Shown: positions 38,130-51,229 of the stretch, piece by piece
How the letters are laid out: every line of letters begins with the position of its first letter
Position numbering within the stretch: the stretch's first letter is position 1
Assembly: GCF_005239225.2 (NCBI RefSeq)
Contig: NC_133288.1
Location: forward strand, 19,784,169 to 19,848,168
From: Populus alba
Lineage: Eukaryota; Streptophyta; Magnoliopsida; Malpighiales; Salicaceae
Length of the DNA: 64,000 nt
Reading direction: 5' to 3'
The notes under the pieces: generated by a model
What the model saw: the letters and a program-made list of their open reading frames with translations, nothing else
Told to the model about the DNA's origin: nothing
Databases searched by the model: none
Made by a program: the position numbers and the translations under genes

Positions 38130-38820
38130 ACTAAAATAATTTTTAATATATTTTTAATTTTTTATTCTGATATAGTAATATTTAGATGAAAAAAAATCTA
38201 AAAAATATTTTAATATATTCTTAAATAAAACATTTACATTACAATATTAAACAACAAGTAAGTAGCTTGTTAATAGTTATTGTAGTTTTGAATTCTTAGT
38301 TAAAAACGAAAAAACATCTCTTTACCAAGTCCTTTTTATCGTGTTTTTTAAGTGTTTGTAAGTGTAATTTTAATTATTTTTTTAAAATATTTTTTATTTA
38401 AAAATATATTAAAATAGTATATATTTTTTATTTTTTAAAAATTATTTTTGATATCAACGCATCAAAATGATCTAAAAAACACACAAAAATTAATTTAAAG
38501 CAAATAAATTTTTTTTATTTTTTAAGTATTTATGAAACACAAAAATAAACAAGGTCTTAATTTTAAATAATTTATCTAAATATGGTTGCCATTAGATTTT
38601 ACAAAGGAGCAATTGAACTTCATTTTTTCAATTAAGTATGTGTATGGAAGTATGGTCGAACTGTAATTTTAAAATATTTTAATTTTTTTTATTTTAAAAT
38701 AAAATTTTTTCAATACTTTTTTATTTTTTGATGTTATAACATAAGAAATAATCTCTATTTTAAAAGAAATTCAATGCATTTTCAAATAAAAAAACTTTAA
38801 AAATAATTTATAATACACTT
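38130..38820. repeat. Cluster of copies of the AAATATTTTTTATTT repeat family
   Basis: Three copies or partial copies lie close together, at about 38130-38240, 38370-38570 and 38660-38820. The central one has the full order: AAATATTTTTTATTT, ATATATTAAAATAGTATATA, GATATCAACGCATCAAAATG, then ATTAATTTAAAGCAAATAAA. Confidence 0.55.
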
Positions 38821-40740
38821 ACAAAACGCATTCAAGTTTACACATAAAAAATATATATCTTGGAAATTACATGAGTGAAAGACGGGAGTTTGAACCTATG
38901 ATACAATCGTGGCAGTCAGATCCTTTCTGATGACAACAATAACTCAAAGACGATTAAAGTGTTTTGTCTTTTTTTTAGCGAAGCTGATTATATTAAAAAA
39001 AAAAATGTCAATCCATCGTTATCCTTACAGGGCCACTTTATGGACACCCTGTAAATAATATTCAAAATCTCATCAACCTTGATTATCATTATTTTTTATT
39101 ATTAATATGATATTTGAACCAACTTGTACCTCAACTAATTTCATAAGCCTTAAAGTTAATAATTATGTAAGTCTCTAATAGCTATTATACTAGCCCTATA
39201 AGACTTGATTACAAAAAGAGTAAATATTTTGATGCCAAGCTTTTATCACAACCTTCTTTTAAATAATTATTCTTAATTATTTTGAGACCTGAAAAGGGTA
39301 TTTAATTGAAGAATCATACTTTTTTAAAAGTTGAAAAATTGAAGTTAGGTTTGATACCATCACGAGTGGAAAATTGGGCTCAGAATCAATAGCATACCAA
39401 GTTAGAAGTATTGCTACACAAGTTATCAAATTATTGGCCATGCTTATCATTTGACTGTGACGTTTTCATCAAATTTAAACAATTTCCGTGCTAGCTGGAC
39501 AAAAAAAAAAGAAAAAAAAAACCATCAGCAATCACAATTAATATACTTAAAAAAACCCAGATGGATCAACATGAAAAAATCCACGCTCGTTTGATGCGGG
39601 CAGGGTTTAATTTATGGGCAAATTACAAAACTACACCCACATATCCAATAGATTTTGATTAGGTCCCTCACTCATTGATTGCCCCGGTTTTACCCTCATA
39701 TGCCCACGCTATTAAATCGTGCTAATCTCTTCCCTGTAGACACAAGTCTTTCAAGGAAATCAGCGCACACTTGATGTTATGTGCTCTACTCTGCTCTGTA
39801 ACAGAGTCCCCAATTTCAAACCACTTTTTAGCCTATTTATTTTTATTTTTTAAAAGTGATTTTAAAAAAAATTAATTTTTTAATTTTTATTTCTGTTTCA
39901 AATTAATTTTTTATGTTTTTACATGATTTTGGTTTTGATATACTGAAATTAAAAAATAAATTTTTAAAAATTTAAAAAATTATTATTTTAATATATTTTC
40001 AATTTTTTAAAAGCAACTGTACTATACATCCGATCTCCCTACAAAAAGAAGGTAAATGCATACTTATTCTCCCTGCCTTATTTTTCAAATTTGTTAGCTC
40101 CCCTGCTGATATATTTTATTTTTTTGGGGGTACATATCAATCAATGATTTGGGTCGGAGATAGTCAAGCCATCAGCATAATCACACGCCAAGCAAAGCGA
40201 AGACGACTTTTTCTCAGTTCATGAACTTCATTAAAACATTTGGCAGGGCCTGTTTTTTACTTTTCTATTACTACCTGTAGTTTTTTTTTTTTTTTTAATA
40301 AAAGGCAAGACATTAGAAAAGGGGAGAGGCTGTGGCGATATCGAGATCCGAGGCCAGGCCACCGGCACTGCAGCAGATAGAAGCTTTTTCAACAACCACT
40401 GTTCACATCCAGCGAATGGACCGTGCTAAGTTTTCCCACGTGGCCTGCCTCTGCTAAGAAACCTCTATCAGCTATCAACATTCAACACCCGCTCATGTTC
40501 ACGCTCGCCTTCTAATAAAAAAAATAATTGTTTAAACCGCCGGTCATATTTTTTTTAAAAAAACTTGGATATATATATATATATATATATTAATGTATTT
40601 TTAATATAAAAAAAATTATAACATCATTTTGGAAAAGCTCACTACGTTACGTAATCAATATAAAGTATTTTAAGATGCACATTATAAAAAAAAATTATAA
40701 GTTTTCATTTTCCTTCTTATTCTAATCTTGTCCTTATTAT
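38821..40740. other. Intergenic spacer, no gene seen
   Basis: Another copy of the same repeat family lies at about 39835-40020. Patches of balanced composition occur at about 39590-39790 and 40320-40500, without coding motifs. An (AT)n tract lies at about 40569-40591. Confidence 0.55.
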
Positions 40741-40860
40741 TTCCAAACCGGTTTAAACGGGTTTTTTCTCAAAATAACTGAACCGGTCCAAAGTTTGAAC
40801 CGGTTTTGGTTTTTTTAAACCGGTTTTTTTTATATTTTTATAAAAACCGAATTGAACAAA
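40741..40860 (+). repeat. CCGGTT-rich dispersed repeat
   Basis: Repeated AACCGGTT and AAACCGG motifs, reading both ways, end in AAAAACCGAATTGAAC. The segment at 55320-55520 has the same design (GGTTCGGTTT and AACTGGTTT). I infer an old dispersed element. Confidence 0.5.
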
Positions 40861-43300
40861 AAATAATCATTTATAGTTTTGGCTATTTAGCATCATCATG
40901 TAACATCACTCTTGATTTATCTACTCTTTCTCACACATTTATTTACTCATAAATAGTCCCCCTCTTCTTCATTTCACATTAGAGCTATCAACATTAACTT
41001 TCATTTCATTATGCTCGGGTCACCTATCATAGCCTTCAATGCACCATGTTTAACCATCAAAATAATCTTTGTTCTATTAGCTATTAAATTGATGGATAGC
41101 TTATACACATCCATTTAAGTTGCTAAACCAAACTACCTTTTTCATGAAAATGAGATATCATAATCACTTTGGTTTATGCCTAGAATAGTTTATCAATTAT
41201 CCATCGTTTACACTTGCAATGAGCTACCAAAAAATCACCATTTTTTTTCATACAATAGGTTGATGAACAACCTTATTTTACCTACTACCATTCCTTTTAC
41301 AAATAGATTCTCAAAACAATTTATATTTTATCGTCATTAGGTTTTTTCAATAGTTTTTATTTACTCTACTTTTGGATCATTAAACCTTCCACCACCCGCA
41401 CCATAATTTCTATCAAATAATCATTATTCATATAATTAATTAAATGTTAAGCTACTTACCATTCACCCTATGCACGACCAACAAATAACCACTTCTCCCA
41501 TTATAAACAAGCTACCAAATAAACCATTGCTTGTTACTTCAATCATAAAGTCTATCAACCTATTCCAATCCCATTTTCTTTCTTCGCTATTGCAAAACTT
41601 GAATCATATCCTTTATCCTTAAACATCCAAATCCCATCCTTATATCTTATCCTAATCACCTTTCATCATTTTCAACGGAAAACTTGTTTCCTTCCTTGGA
41701 TACACAATATCCATTTGCAATTATTTAATTGTCATCAACCTTTAATCAACTGTCTTTACAACCGATTACAAGCTCATCTTCATTAATAACATTTATTTAT
41801 TAATGCGATCAACTATACAATCTAGATATTAGTAAACCTGATATCATTAGTCACCACTTTTATGGTTGACTAATCAAACAATCCCATTACTAGTATCAAT
41901 TAATATCATCAGTCTTTATCTTATAGTAGGCTAATCAATTAATCTCATTATTAGTAGCAACTGATATCATTAGTCTTCACATCATGACATGCTAATCAAT
42001 TAGTTCTGATATTAGCAAAATTAATATCATCAACCTTCATTCACGTGGATGAGTAATCAATGTTGATATTAATGGAACTGATATCATTAGTCTCCAATCT
42101 CATGAATTAATAATCATTGATGGTATCAATAGAACTGATATCATTAGCCTTCATTTAGTGGATGAGTAATCAATGTTCATATTGGTGGAACTGATACCAT
42201 TAGTCTCTAATCGCATAGATGACTAATCAATATCAATATCAGCAAAACTAATATATTTAGCCTCCACTCATATAGATGACTAATCAATCATTCCTAATAA
42301 ACTTTTCAATATAATCATTTTTTTTCTTTGTTTTATCTCCTTATAGAGCCATCAAACATTTAAACAAATAAAAATTACACTGGAGTGCTTAAATTAACAA
42401 TAATTAATGAGGTGCAATATTTTTTCATGTTATTCAACATAATCATTCTTTTTTATTCAAAAGTTTTCAAATACTCTTTTATCTTTTGTTGTTCAAACCA
42501 CCAACACAAACCCATAAAGTTTTCTTTCAATTTCAACCATGATTCCACCATAAAGAACATGTAATACATAGTTTAATAACTAATCAAACACGATCCAACT
42601 CAATTTCTCACTTCATTGATACCCATTTTAGCTTAATAGAAAATTTTATCCTCATGAGATTTTTCACATTTTTTAACATGCGTACATGCATCAAACATAT
42701 AATTTAAAGTTATTTTTCATCATTAAAACAAAAGGATTACACAATCATTGACTTATTTAACCCCAACCCCTCATGTCACACACTAATTTATATAGTTTTT
42801 CTCATAAATCAACAAAAAGAAAAAAAGAAAAATCAAGTGTCAAAACCACTTACCCATAACTTCCATAGCAAGGCTGAGTGGTTTCCTATAGCCATTTCAT
42901 CCATTTTTTCTTCCTCCATTTTTGAATTAAACCTTTTTTCTTTACAACCCAACTTCCCAACCTTATCCCCTCTTTAAAATTGCTTTTTCAGGTGGTATCT
43001 CTTGGCCATATTCACTCTCTAACACTCTCCAAATCCTTAACTTGAAAGATAAATCAGAATTTTATAAGGAAAATGAAAATATTTGAGCTTTATTTTCTTT
43101 TACAGGGAAGAGATTTTTTGACTTACTTATAACAATGCCATTACTAATTGTCTTAATATTCTTTTCTGTATTTTTATGCAATTATTGGCACTACAATAAG
43201 GCCTTCCCAAGCTCCAATTTACTTGAAATTCTAAACCATGATAGAATAATATATCAAGAGATTTGTTATAAAAATTAATTAGATCCATCTATTGGATTGA
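40861..43300. repeat. G-poor, C-containing block, probable non-coding transposon sequence
   Basis: For about 2.4 kb the plus strand is rich in A, T and C and very poor in G. No open frame above 60 codons starts in it. It carries the minisatellite at 41815-42295. The strand asymmetry and lack of coding recall long non-coding parts of LTR retrotransposons, but no LTR pair or primer-binding site was found. Confidence 0.4.
41815..42295 (+). repeat. Degenerate minisatellite, unit 56-62 bp, about 8 copies
   Basis: The phrase GATATCATTAGTC or a variant begins at about 41840, 41902, 41963, 42023, 42080, 42137, 42193 and 42250. Each is followed by a CATGTGGATGA-like segment, GACTAATCAAT, and a link to the next GATAT. 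The last copy degrades to AATATATTTAGCC. Confidence 0.85.
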
Positions 43301-44100
43301 AAATTATGCTTGATATCGTAAAACTGAACAATGAGTAATTTTATGCTAAAAAACCAAATTTAATTACTTTTTTATTTACCTAAATTGTCAAGATTTTTAA
43401 ATGAAATTCATCATGGACTCCCATTCATAATCATAATAAAATGTTCCTCAAAGTTTTCACCACTTTTGATCAAAATAACATTATTATACATTGGTGATAT
43501 TTTTTGCAGCTAACATCATGCATTATTTTATTTAGAATTTCCTTTACCATTTTTCAATTGATTACCTATTAACAAATTTGCACGACACATGGTGACACTT
43601 CTAAAAACATGATGAAAGGGAAAATTTTTTCATTAGGAGACATCAAATGTGTCATGCAAACAACGTGGATGCCACTCATATATTAGCGTGTAATGAACAC
43701 ACACCAATAATTTTCTTGAATAAAAATTAATTAACCGATGAAAAATACCAAATTACCCTTCATGTCTAGAAATTACAAAAAAAAAAACTTTGTGAAAAGA
43801 TAAGAATGTCCCTAATGCATGCCTTATTTTTTTTTCCTAAGGGTAGATATATCCTTTTATTTTATTCTAAAAGAAAATTAAAAAAGCTTTGGTTAACTAT
43901 TATAATTTTTTTGACCTTAGAGGTAAACAAGTTACTTTACTATTATTATTATTATTATTTTTAAAGATGAATATACTCTTAAACATTTTTTGAATGATGA
44001 ATGAGCAAATAAAAAAATAAAATTTCTTAAAAATGCTTTTAAAATAAAAAACAAAGAGGGCATATAATTACATTACACAACTTCTAGGAAATCCCATAGC
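43301..44100. other. AT-rich spacer, no gene seen
   Basis: No motifs. An (ATT)n run lies near 43940-43957. Confidence 0.6.
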
Positions 44101-45348
44101 AGGAGATGAAAGGATTGCGACCATTGCTTTTCTATCCCCTCTTATCATGGAGCCGGATGCACGCTATTTCTCTCTGGATTCGAATGGGAGTGACATCATC
44201 TTACGGCCACGTCATCAATGCCAGAAAGTCTGAAGACCTCCTATCCTATCGGTGGTCCCCATCGCATTCTCACAACTTCCGTGACCGAGAGCCTCGAGTT
44301 GAATAATTGGAATCACCAGACCCTGGAATGCTGCGTTAAGAATACGGACCGTCTGATTGAACCATACGGACGTCTCGGGCTTCTCTGTGAAGCACGAGGT
44401 AGTTGGTTGTGAGGTGCCAGGTCAGACTTGCTTTTGTAATTGAGTCCGTCAAAATTAAGATATGTCCACGTCGGATTCTTATTCAATGGTAGTTGTGGCT
44501 TCTACCAGCAAAACAAGCAATCTTATTCCCCAACTCAATTGCGGGTCCCGCTAAAGCACTTTAGTTGTGAAGTGGGCCTTGCTGATTTTGACCGGCTGGA
44601 GAGGTTGTCTCTGGACCGAAGCCCCGCGTGATTATTATATCCTCTTTTTGTGGACTTTACGTTCATGCTCTCAGTTTTCCACGGGTAACCGACTGCAGTC
44701 CACGAATAAGATATTTGCTTTCGGGGTTTCTCACGAATAAGCACTCGACAAGTGTACCTATCAGTGGAGTCCACTTTAATGACCTGCAGCAACCTGAGCT
44801 TCAAACGAGTGCGCTTCACGTGGCAAAGGCGCGTGCGCGTGAGAGAAGATGCTGATCGTGAATGAAATGCAGAAAATATATAAAATAACACGTGGCCATT
44901 CATTTGATGCAGTGGCTCCTAAATTCTACAGAGATAGGGACAGTTCTGCTATGTTGGCTCTTGTCATCGCATGCCGTCCGATAAATGTCAATCCAAAGGT
45001 AATGACTAACCCGAAGAAGAAAGTGATTAATCTGAGCCGTCCATCATTGGTATGGGGGTAGCTTACGCGCTGAGTGAATGTACATGATAACGTTCGCTAA
45101 TAAAAGAAGAAAAAAGCGATGAGATTTACATGAGTGCACAAAAAAGAACAACCAGGTGAAAGAAAAAAACGAGAGAAGGGCAGTCAGCCAAAGCCGCAGA
45201 AGAGAAGAGAAACAGGGAAACTTTGAGAGAGAAAGAGAGAGAGAGCATCAATTCATTTTCTGATAAGGTGCTTCTTGTTTGTTTCTCTTCCGGATAACAT
45301 ACATTTGTAGAAATCTTAAATTTTACCTTCTTTTTGTCGCCGCCGATT
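44101..45348 (+). promoter_or_regulatory. Upstream region and leader of the TIC homologue
   Basis: Base composition becomes balanced about 1.3 kb before the start codon. CACGTGGC (G-box-like) occurs at about 44817 and 44889, and GGCCACGTCATC near 44206. A GA-rich tract (GAGAGAGAAAGAGAGAGAGA) at about 45225-45246 is typical of plant leaders. Several overlapping frames here (44106-45061) show no domain and are not called. The transcription start is not determined. Confidence 0.4.
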
Positions 45349-45366
45349 ATGGTGAATTTCCGGTAG
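45349..45366 (+). CDS. Upstream ORF of five codons before TIC
   Basis: ATG GTG AAT TTC CGG TAG encodes MVNFR and ends 40 bases before the TIC start codon. If the transcript starts upstream of it, ribosomes would meet this ATG first. Its context (ATTATGG) has G at +4 but T at -3. Confidence 0.4.
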   Translation: MVNFR

Positions 45367-45406
45367 CTGTTAGATATTGAGTGTTAGGAAGAGGTGGTCA
45401 AAATTT

Positions 45407-48400
45407 ATGGATAGAAATAGAGAAGGAAGGAGATCATCATCAAACATGGCAGCCTCTAACGGATTATCAAGACGGCGACAGCAGAGAACTACAAGAGATT
45501 CTACTGGTATAAAACTTAAAGTTTCTCCAATATATATCCGAGTTAGCTGTTTATGTAACTAACTCAAATAGTCTCTCTCTGTCTCTTTTTCTTGCAGAGG
45601 AGGATGGACATATAGTGGTACAAGAATCGGCGAGGCTGAGAGATAGAGGAGGGAGTAAGAGGGAAAGAGATCGAGAATTGTTGAGTAGGAATAAGCGTAG
45701 TAGAAGAAGAGGAGGAGGGGGAGGAGATAGGTCAGTACAAGGAAGTAATAAGGAAGAAGGAGAAGAGACTACAGAAGAAAGCATCGGTTATGAAGATGGT
45801 TATGAAATTGAAGACGGAGAGGTTTCTCGGTTGCGGTCGCCGCTGGGAGCTGTAAAACAAGTTCCCGGTTCTAGAGTCGCTGCTGACGAAATGATTGGTG
45901 TCTCTGTACCTAGAAAGGCCCGGTCAGGTAAAAGAGTTTGTAGATTGAGTAGTTGTGTTTTGCTTGGATTTTTTTGGCAGAATTAATAGTGATTTTTGGC
46001 TTTGAAGCTTCTGTGAAGAGGTCACATGAGAGTTGGGTATCAGGAAATGGTGGATTTGGTTGTGAAGACAGGCGAGCTTCGACTTCACCGGCGGCGAGTA
46101 GGAGCTTTGAGGCTGCATCGCCTTCTTCGTCGATTGTTTCAGTCATAAAAAAGACGGTTTGTATTTTTCTTATGTTGATGTTTTATTTTTCTAATTTTAG
46201 ACTATATTTTAAGGATGGCGATTGTTTTTTTTGTGTTTATTCTCAGAAATCAAGTGGACCCAAGACTCGGCTTCCAAAAGTGTCGAAATCTTCTACAAGT
46301 TCAGTTCAGGAAGATTTTGAGATTGAGATCGCAGAAGTTTTGTATGGTTTAAAGAAGCAATCACACGGGCCTAAGAACGAGGAGAAGGCTGACAATGGTT
46401 TACGGAAGATTGATTCAATGGATTGTAATGGAATCGTTCATGATTCTAAATCATCTCCGAATTCAAACTTTTCTCGGACATCGATATTGAGTCAAAATAA
46501 TGCCTCTGCTTCGGATAATTTAATTGGTTTAGGTGAGTCTATTTAGCTTTCAGTTGAGATTTCGGTGATGGATGTTTAATGATATTTGTGTTTTGATTTC
46601 ATTTCTAATGACATTTGCAGCATCGAAGAAGCAGAAAATGGATACTGATTCAGTTATGGTTCATAATAGTTTAATCGCTTCTGCAGTTACAGGTGAAAGG
46701 GAGGATGCAAAAATGGAATTTTCTGCAACGAAATCGGGGAAACCATCATTGTACTCAGAATCATGTGAGGTTTCACATGACATGGATGCTTCTAAACTTG
46801 CGTCTGGGTTGGAGTCACAGGAGGAAGCAATGACACAACAGGATTCAAAACCGGCAATTGAAGAATCTGGGGTATCGACTAAGGAAAAATCTGTATTGCC
46901 AGAAGAGAAATCACCTGTGAGCAAAAAATTGGATATTGATTTCCGTGATTCCGTTTTGAAAAAATCGTGAGTATAATTAGATATCCCAATTTTATTTTTT
47001 TGATCATTTCAGATATATAATTAGATATCCCATTTTCTCATCTTTTTCCTTACTCTATCTGGTGGGTTTCTCAAGGACTTCAACCGTGTCAAAGGTAGAC
47101 AGCCAGCGAGAGGAGAAGTTGGAGATCGATCTGATGGTGAGGATCTATCTTGTTGCAATCCGATTACATTTCCCTTGGTATTTTTTCTGTTGAGATTTCT
47201 CAAGTCGAGTTATGGCTTGCCAACAGGCTCCTCCTCCCATGGTGGTGTCTTCTCCAGAATGTGATGGCTTTGTTGATTTGTCTTCGAATCCTAAGCCCGC
47301 AGCCCAAGATGCGGAAATGGTGAGCATATAGTTGTTGCTAATTCACCTCCCCTGTTTTAGTCAAAACTTGGATTTGACTATTTGACATTTTGTGGTATTT
47401 TGTTTTTCTTGGAACTTAGCCAATCAATTCTATGTTATTGTTATGCTGTAGAAAATGGAAAATATGGTTAAGAATAAAGAATTGGTGGACAGTCCGGTGA
47501 AGAAGGAAGGGGTTCTTTTTGAAGATAAGGTGACGAAGACAGTTAGAGAAAAGCGTGGATTAAAACTTGATTTTGAGAAGCCGAATCGCAATGTGCAGCA
47601 GAAACTGCAACCTAAAGCTACTGTTCCTAAAGTGGAGACAGCTGGTAATTCAAAGCTTCAGCTTGGTGTTCAGCGTAATGACTTTAAGAGTTGTCATATA
47701 GCTTACGTTTTTGACCCATTGATATTATTGACGATTTCTTCCTCCACTTTTATCAGCTCAATCTGGTTCGTTGCCTTTGCCAATTGCCATACCTAGCTGG
47801 CAAAGTAGCAATCTTTTGCCTCTGGGGTGCGATATCTAGACCTTCATTTTCTTGTCAATCTTTGTTTTATATATTCCTTGCTCAGAATTGATGAATAATT
47901 AGAAAGTAACTCGTGTTTATTTGCAGATACACAACTTCCTTTCAGACAGTTGTGCCCATGGATGGGACAACCAGATCATCCAAGGCATTACAGGTATTGT
48001 ATATCAGTTCTTTTTTCCAAAGCCTCAACCTTGACATTTATCTTCGACCTTCATTTTGAATTCTCCATTGAATTATCGAAATATGTTCAGCTTCCACAGT
48101 TTATCCCTCAACCTCGGCCAAAGAGATGTGCAACCCATCATTATATTGCTTGCAACATTCGCTTGCAACAGCAATTTACAAAGATGAACCATTTCTGGCC
48201 AGCTGCAGCTGGCTCTGCTACTCTATGTGGAGCCAATCCCAAGAACCTCAATGTAATGCCTTCTGCGGAAAACATGATAATCAGACATCCATCGCAAAGT
48301 AGCTTTCCAGTTGTGAATCTAAATTCTGCCCAGGACAAAGTGCAGGCGGTGCCAAACATTCCAGATTTTACTCAAAATGATAGAGGCTCTGAGAGTGCCA

Positions 48401-50336
48401 CCTTCATAGATGCAGCACAGAAGAAGCAGCAGCCTCCACAGCCAGCCCCAGCTGGTAATTTAATGGTATGCTCTTGCCCCGTGTGGTTTAATTTATTTGG
48501 TTTATTATGTAGATCCTTGCTAAGATTGTCATAAAGTTTTGCCTTCGTAAAGTTATTGATGCCTTCTGTTTTAAATTGTAGCATGGCCCCGCTTTCATCT
48601 TCTCCCTCAATCAGCATCAAGCGTCCACAGCAGCAATGACAAGTCAAACTGGGCCTTCTAAATCTGCTTCCCCAATCAACAATGAATCATTGTCTGGCAG
48701 TGCTGTAGCTGGAGTAACGACAAACTCTTCAGCATTGCCAGGGATGGCTGCAGCTGTGAGCTTTAGTTACCCAAATTTGGCAGCCAATGAAGCTCCGTAC
48801 TTTACAATTCTACCAAATAATGGTTATCCATTCTCCATCCCCACTCCTGTTGGAAACCCAACATTCAGAGGTGGAACCCCTACTCAAGCATTGTCTTTCT
48901 TTAACGGGTCTTTCTACTCATCTCAGATGTTACATCCATCCCAGCTTCAGCAGCAACAACCTCAACCTATAGTCCAACCAGGACATCAGAATGCAAGTAC
49001 TTCAAGTGGCTCATCCTCATCTCACAAGCAACCCCAAAGTCAGCAACCACGGGGGGCACATGTTAGCACCAATAACTTTTTGACCTCCACAATGATGCAG
49101 TCACAGCAGCCGCCAAAGACTCGTATACCTTCCCATCACACTCGGAAGCTTGATTCTGAGATGAGTGGGGAGAGCACCCCAATAATTGCTGATACCCGAG
49201 CCTCTCACTCGAAAAAGAGTGTTAATGGCCCTAATTTCATGATTCCTCTTCAGCCAAACTTTGGTTTAATGGCTTCTACAAATGCTGGTGGCGGTGGAAA
49301 TCATGGTGAAAAGCAGCAGCAACAACATCAATTGTCACAGGAAAAGAATTTAAAGGGTGGAGTAGAGCTTATCCCCTCTCAAGCATTTGCAATGCCATTC
49401 GCCTCTTTCAATGGAAGCAAGACAGCTTCGAACCTTAATTTCTCAGCTATGGCACAAAATCCTACCATCTTACAAAGCTTCCCAGACATGACATGGCAGG
49501 GGTACCAGGTTGTACCAGCAGCTCAGGCCACGCAAAAGAAGAACCACCAGCTGTCTGAAGGGAAGACTGGAGGCAGTTCAACCAATCCTGACGATGGAAA
49601 AAAAGCTACAATGGGAAGGCCATCTACAAGTATTGGGCAGACACTTATTTTCGATAATTCAGCTAGAACTCTCGACTTTGTGCCATCTCCTTTCACTGGA
49701 CACTGGCCTTCTCGCTCCATCACAACACCTACGAGCATTCAAATGGCTGCTAACTCAAGCACAACTTCTCAGCAACAACAGCTAGTTCAGCTTCAGAAGC
49801 AACATATTTTGCAGCAGCCTATTGGTGCAGCCGAGAGTAAAGCACCAACATCCAGCAGCCTGCCTTCGCCCTCCATTGATGCCAAGTTTTCAAATAATAC
49901 TCCCATTTTTTCTCAAACTCAAGCTCAGGGAAGTACTCCACAACATTCCCAGTGGAAGAACTCGTCCAGAACCCCTTCCATGCAATCCCCGCTTGCATCT
50001 CTCTCAGCATCCAACACAGTTCATAAGAATGCTTCCCAGCAGCAAGGAAGAGCACCACAAGGCCGTAGCCTAATATCATTTGGGCAAAGTTCCAAGTCTG
50101 CTTTGCCACCACAAGGGCAACAAATATCATCTAGTAACCACTCTCCATCTAGTGGTGGCAACTCGATAACAACTTCAAAGAATGCCAACGCCAATTCATC
50201 GGTTCCTGTTATACAGCCACAGCAGTGTGACAACTCCTCGAGTGGGAATGCCCAGAAGTCCTCCCCGGTTTGTGGTAGGAATGTGCCATCAATTTTAAGC
50301 ACATGCCCCAGCCACCTTCCTGAGCTGAAGTACTAG
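45407..50336 (+). CDS. TIC: TIME FOR COFFEE (TIC) homologue, 12 exons
   Basis: Exons by my reading: 45407-45506, 45598-45927, 46008-46156, 46247-46532, 46621-46966, 47076-47136, 47227-47319, 47452-47644, 47757-47826, 47927-47993, 48091-48465 and 48582-50336. All junctions are GT-AG and keep frame, giving 3825 nt and 1274 aa. The start MDRNREGRRSSSNMAASNGL matches TIC family N-termini. Basic and acidic low-complexity stretches follow. The conserved EIAEVLYGL is at residues 220-228, an EKLEIDLMAPPP segment at about 417-428, the motif RPKRCATHHYI at about 574-584, and HGPAFIFSLNQHQAS at 691-705. The last exon is Ser/Gln/Pro/Asn-rich. In Arabidopsis TIC is a nuclear protein needed for circadian amplitude and links the clock to sugar (AKIN10) and jasmonate (MYC2) signalling. 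It has no known enzymatic domain. This copy is shorter than Arabidopsis TIC (about 1550 aa), mainly in the C-terminal low-complexity region as far as I can judge. Confidence 0.95.
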
Positions 50337-51000
50337 AGTCGTTTTCGACAGAAGTCCATCTATTTGATGTGTTCGTCAAGGACCAGTTGCTCCAACTACC
50401 ATCCGGGTCTCAAATCTGGATTGGTGCAAATGATGGTTGTGGCCAATTTAAAGGCGTTCTGCAATTTGCTCTGCTTCGATCATTGCTGCCCATTTTACAG
50501 TGTAATCTTGTATCATTTCTTTCTTGCTCAAATCCAAAGCCATGAGAGCTGGATAGCAGGACTAGAAAACAGTTGATTGTCTCCCTGAGGATTTTGGGGT
50601 CTTGCATTATATAGGTAGAGGGAGGCTAATTCTTGGTGGGGAACCGGCAATTGAAGACCTGCCGGCATTTCATGGAGTAATGAATTATTGGTGGCGAGGA
50701 ATTCATTGCAAGTGAGATTTTTTGACGAAGGTAGGACTTTTCTTATCATACGTGGATGTCTGAGCGCCACTTTGCCTTCATGAGTTCGGCTAGGATGTAA
50801 GAAGACAGGATTGTGGAAAGGGGAGATAGGGTTCATATTAGCCGTACAGTTTCTGAAGTTAATTTAGTCGGGACCTGCCATATTTGAACATCATTCGTCG
50901 GCAGACCTATCGTATAGTTGCACGCAAGGTGGTTCGCAGTGACATTTAAGGTTATTGGTAGTTGATAGGGTCCAATTTAATTTGATTTATGTAATGTGAT
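50337..51000 (+). other. Probable 3' untranslated region of the TIC homologue
   Basis: The sequence keeps a gene-like composition for about 650 bases after the TAG and then turns AT-rich. No clear AATAAA signal is seen. The short frames here are not conserved in any way I recognise. Confidence 0.4.
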
Positions 51001-51229
51001 GCTGATGTGTAAATATGATGAGTGGTTAACATAGAATAGAAGGCAATGTCCCTGAGAGTACTGTTCTTTGATTACCTTAATGGCTGAATATTTTGAATGC
51101 ATTTATGCTAAGGTTTCGTGATTGACCAGGCAGAAGAGAGCGGGTGTGGGGGCCATTTTTGAATTCAGAAAAGGAGGTCTGGAAATCTTGAGAAGAAAGG
51201 GTACAAAAATGACAGTATGATTAAAGTTT

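Noticed and set aside
44106..45061. Overlapping frames upstream of TIC as possible additional genes
   Set aside because: None exceeds 122 codons, none has a domain, and they lie in the expected promoter and leader of TIC.
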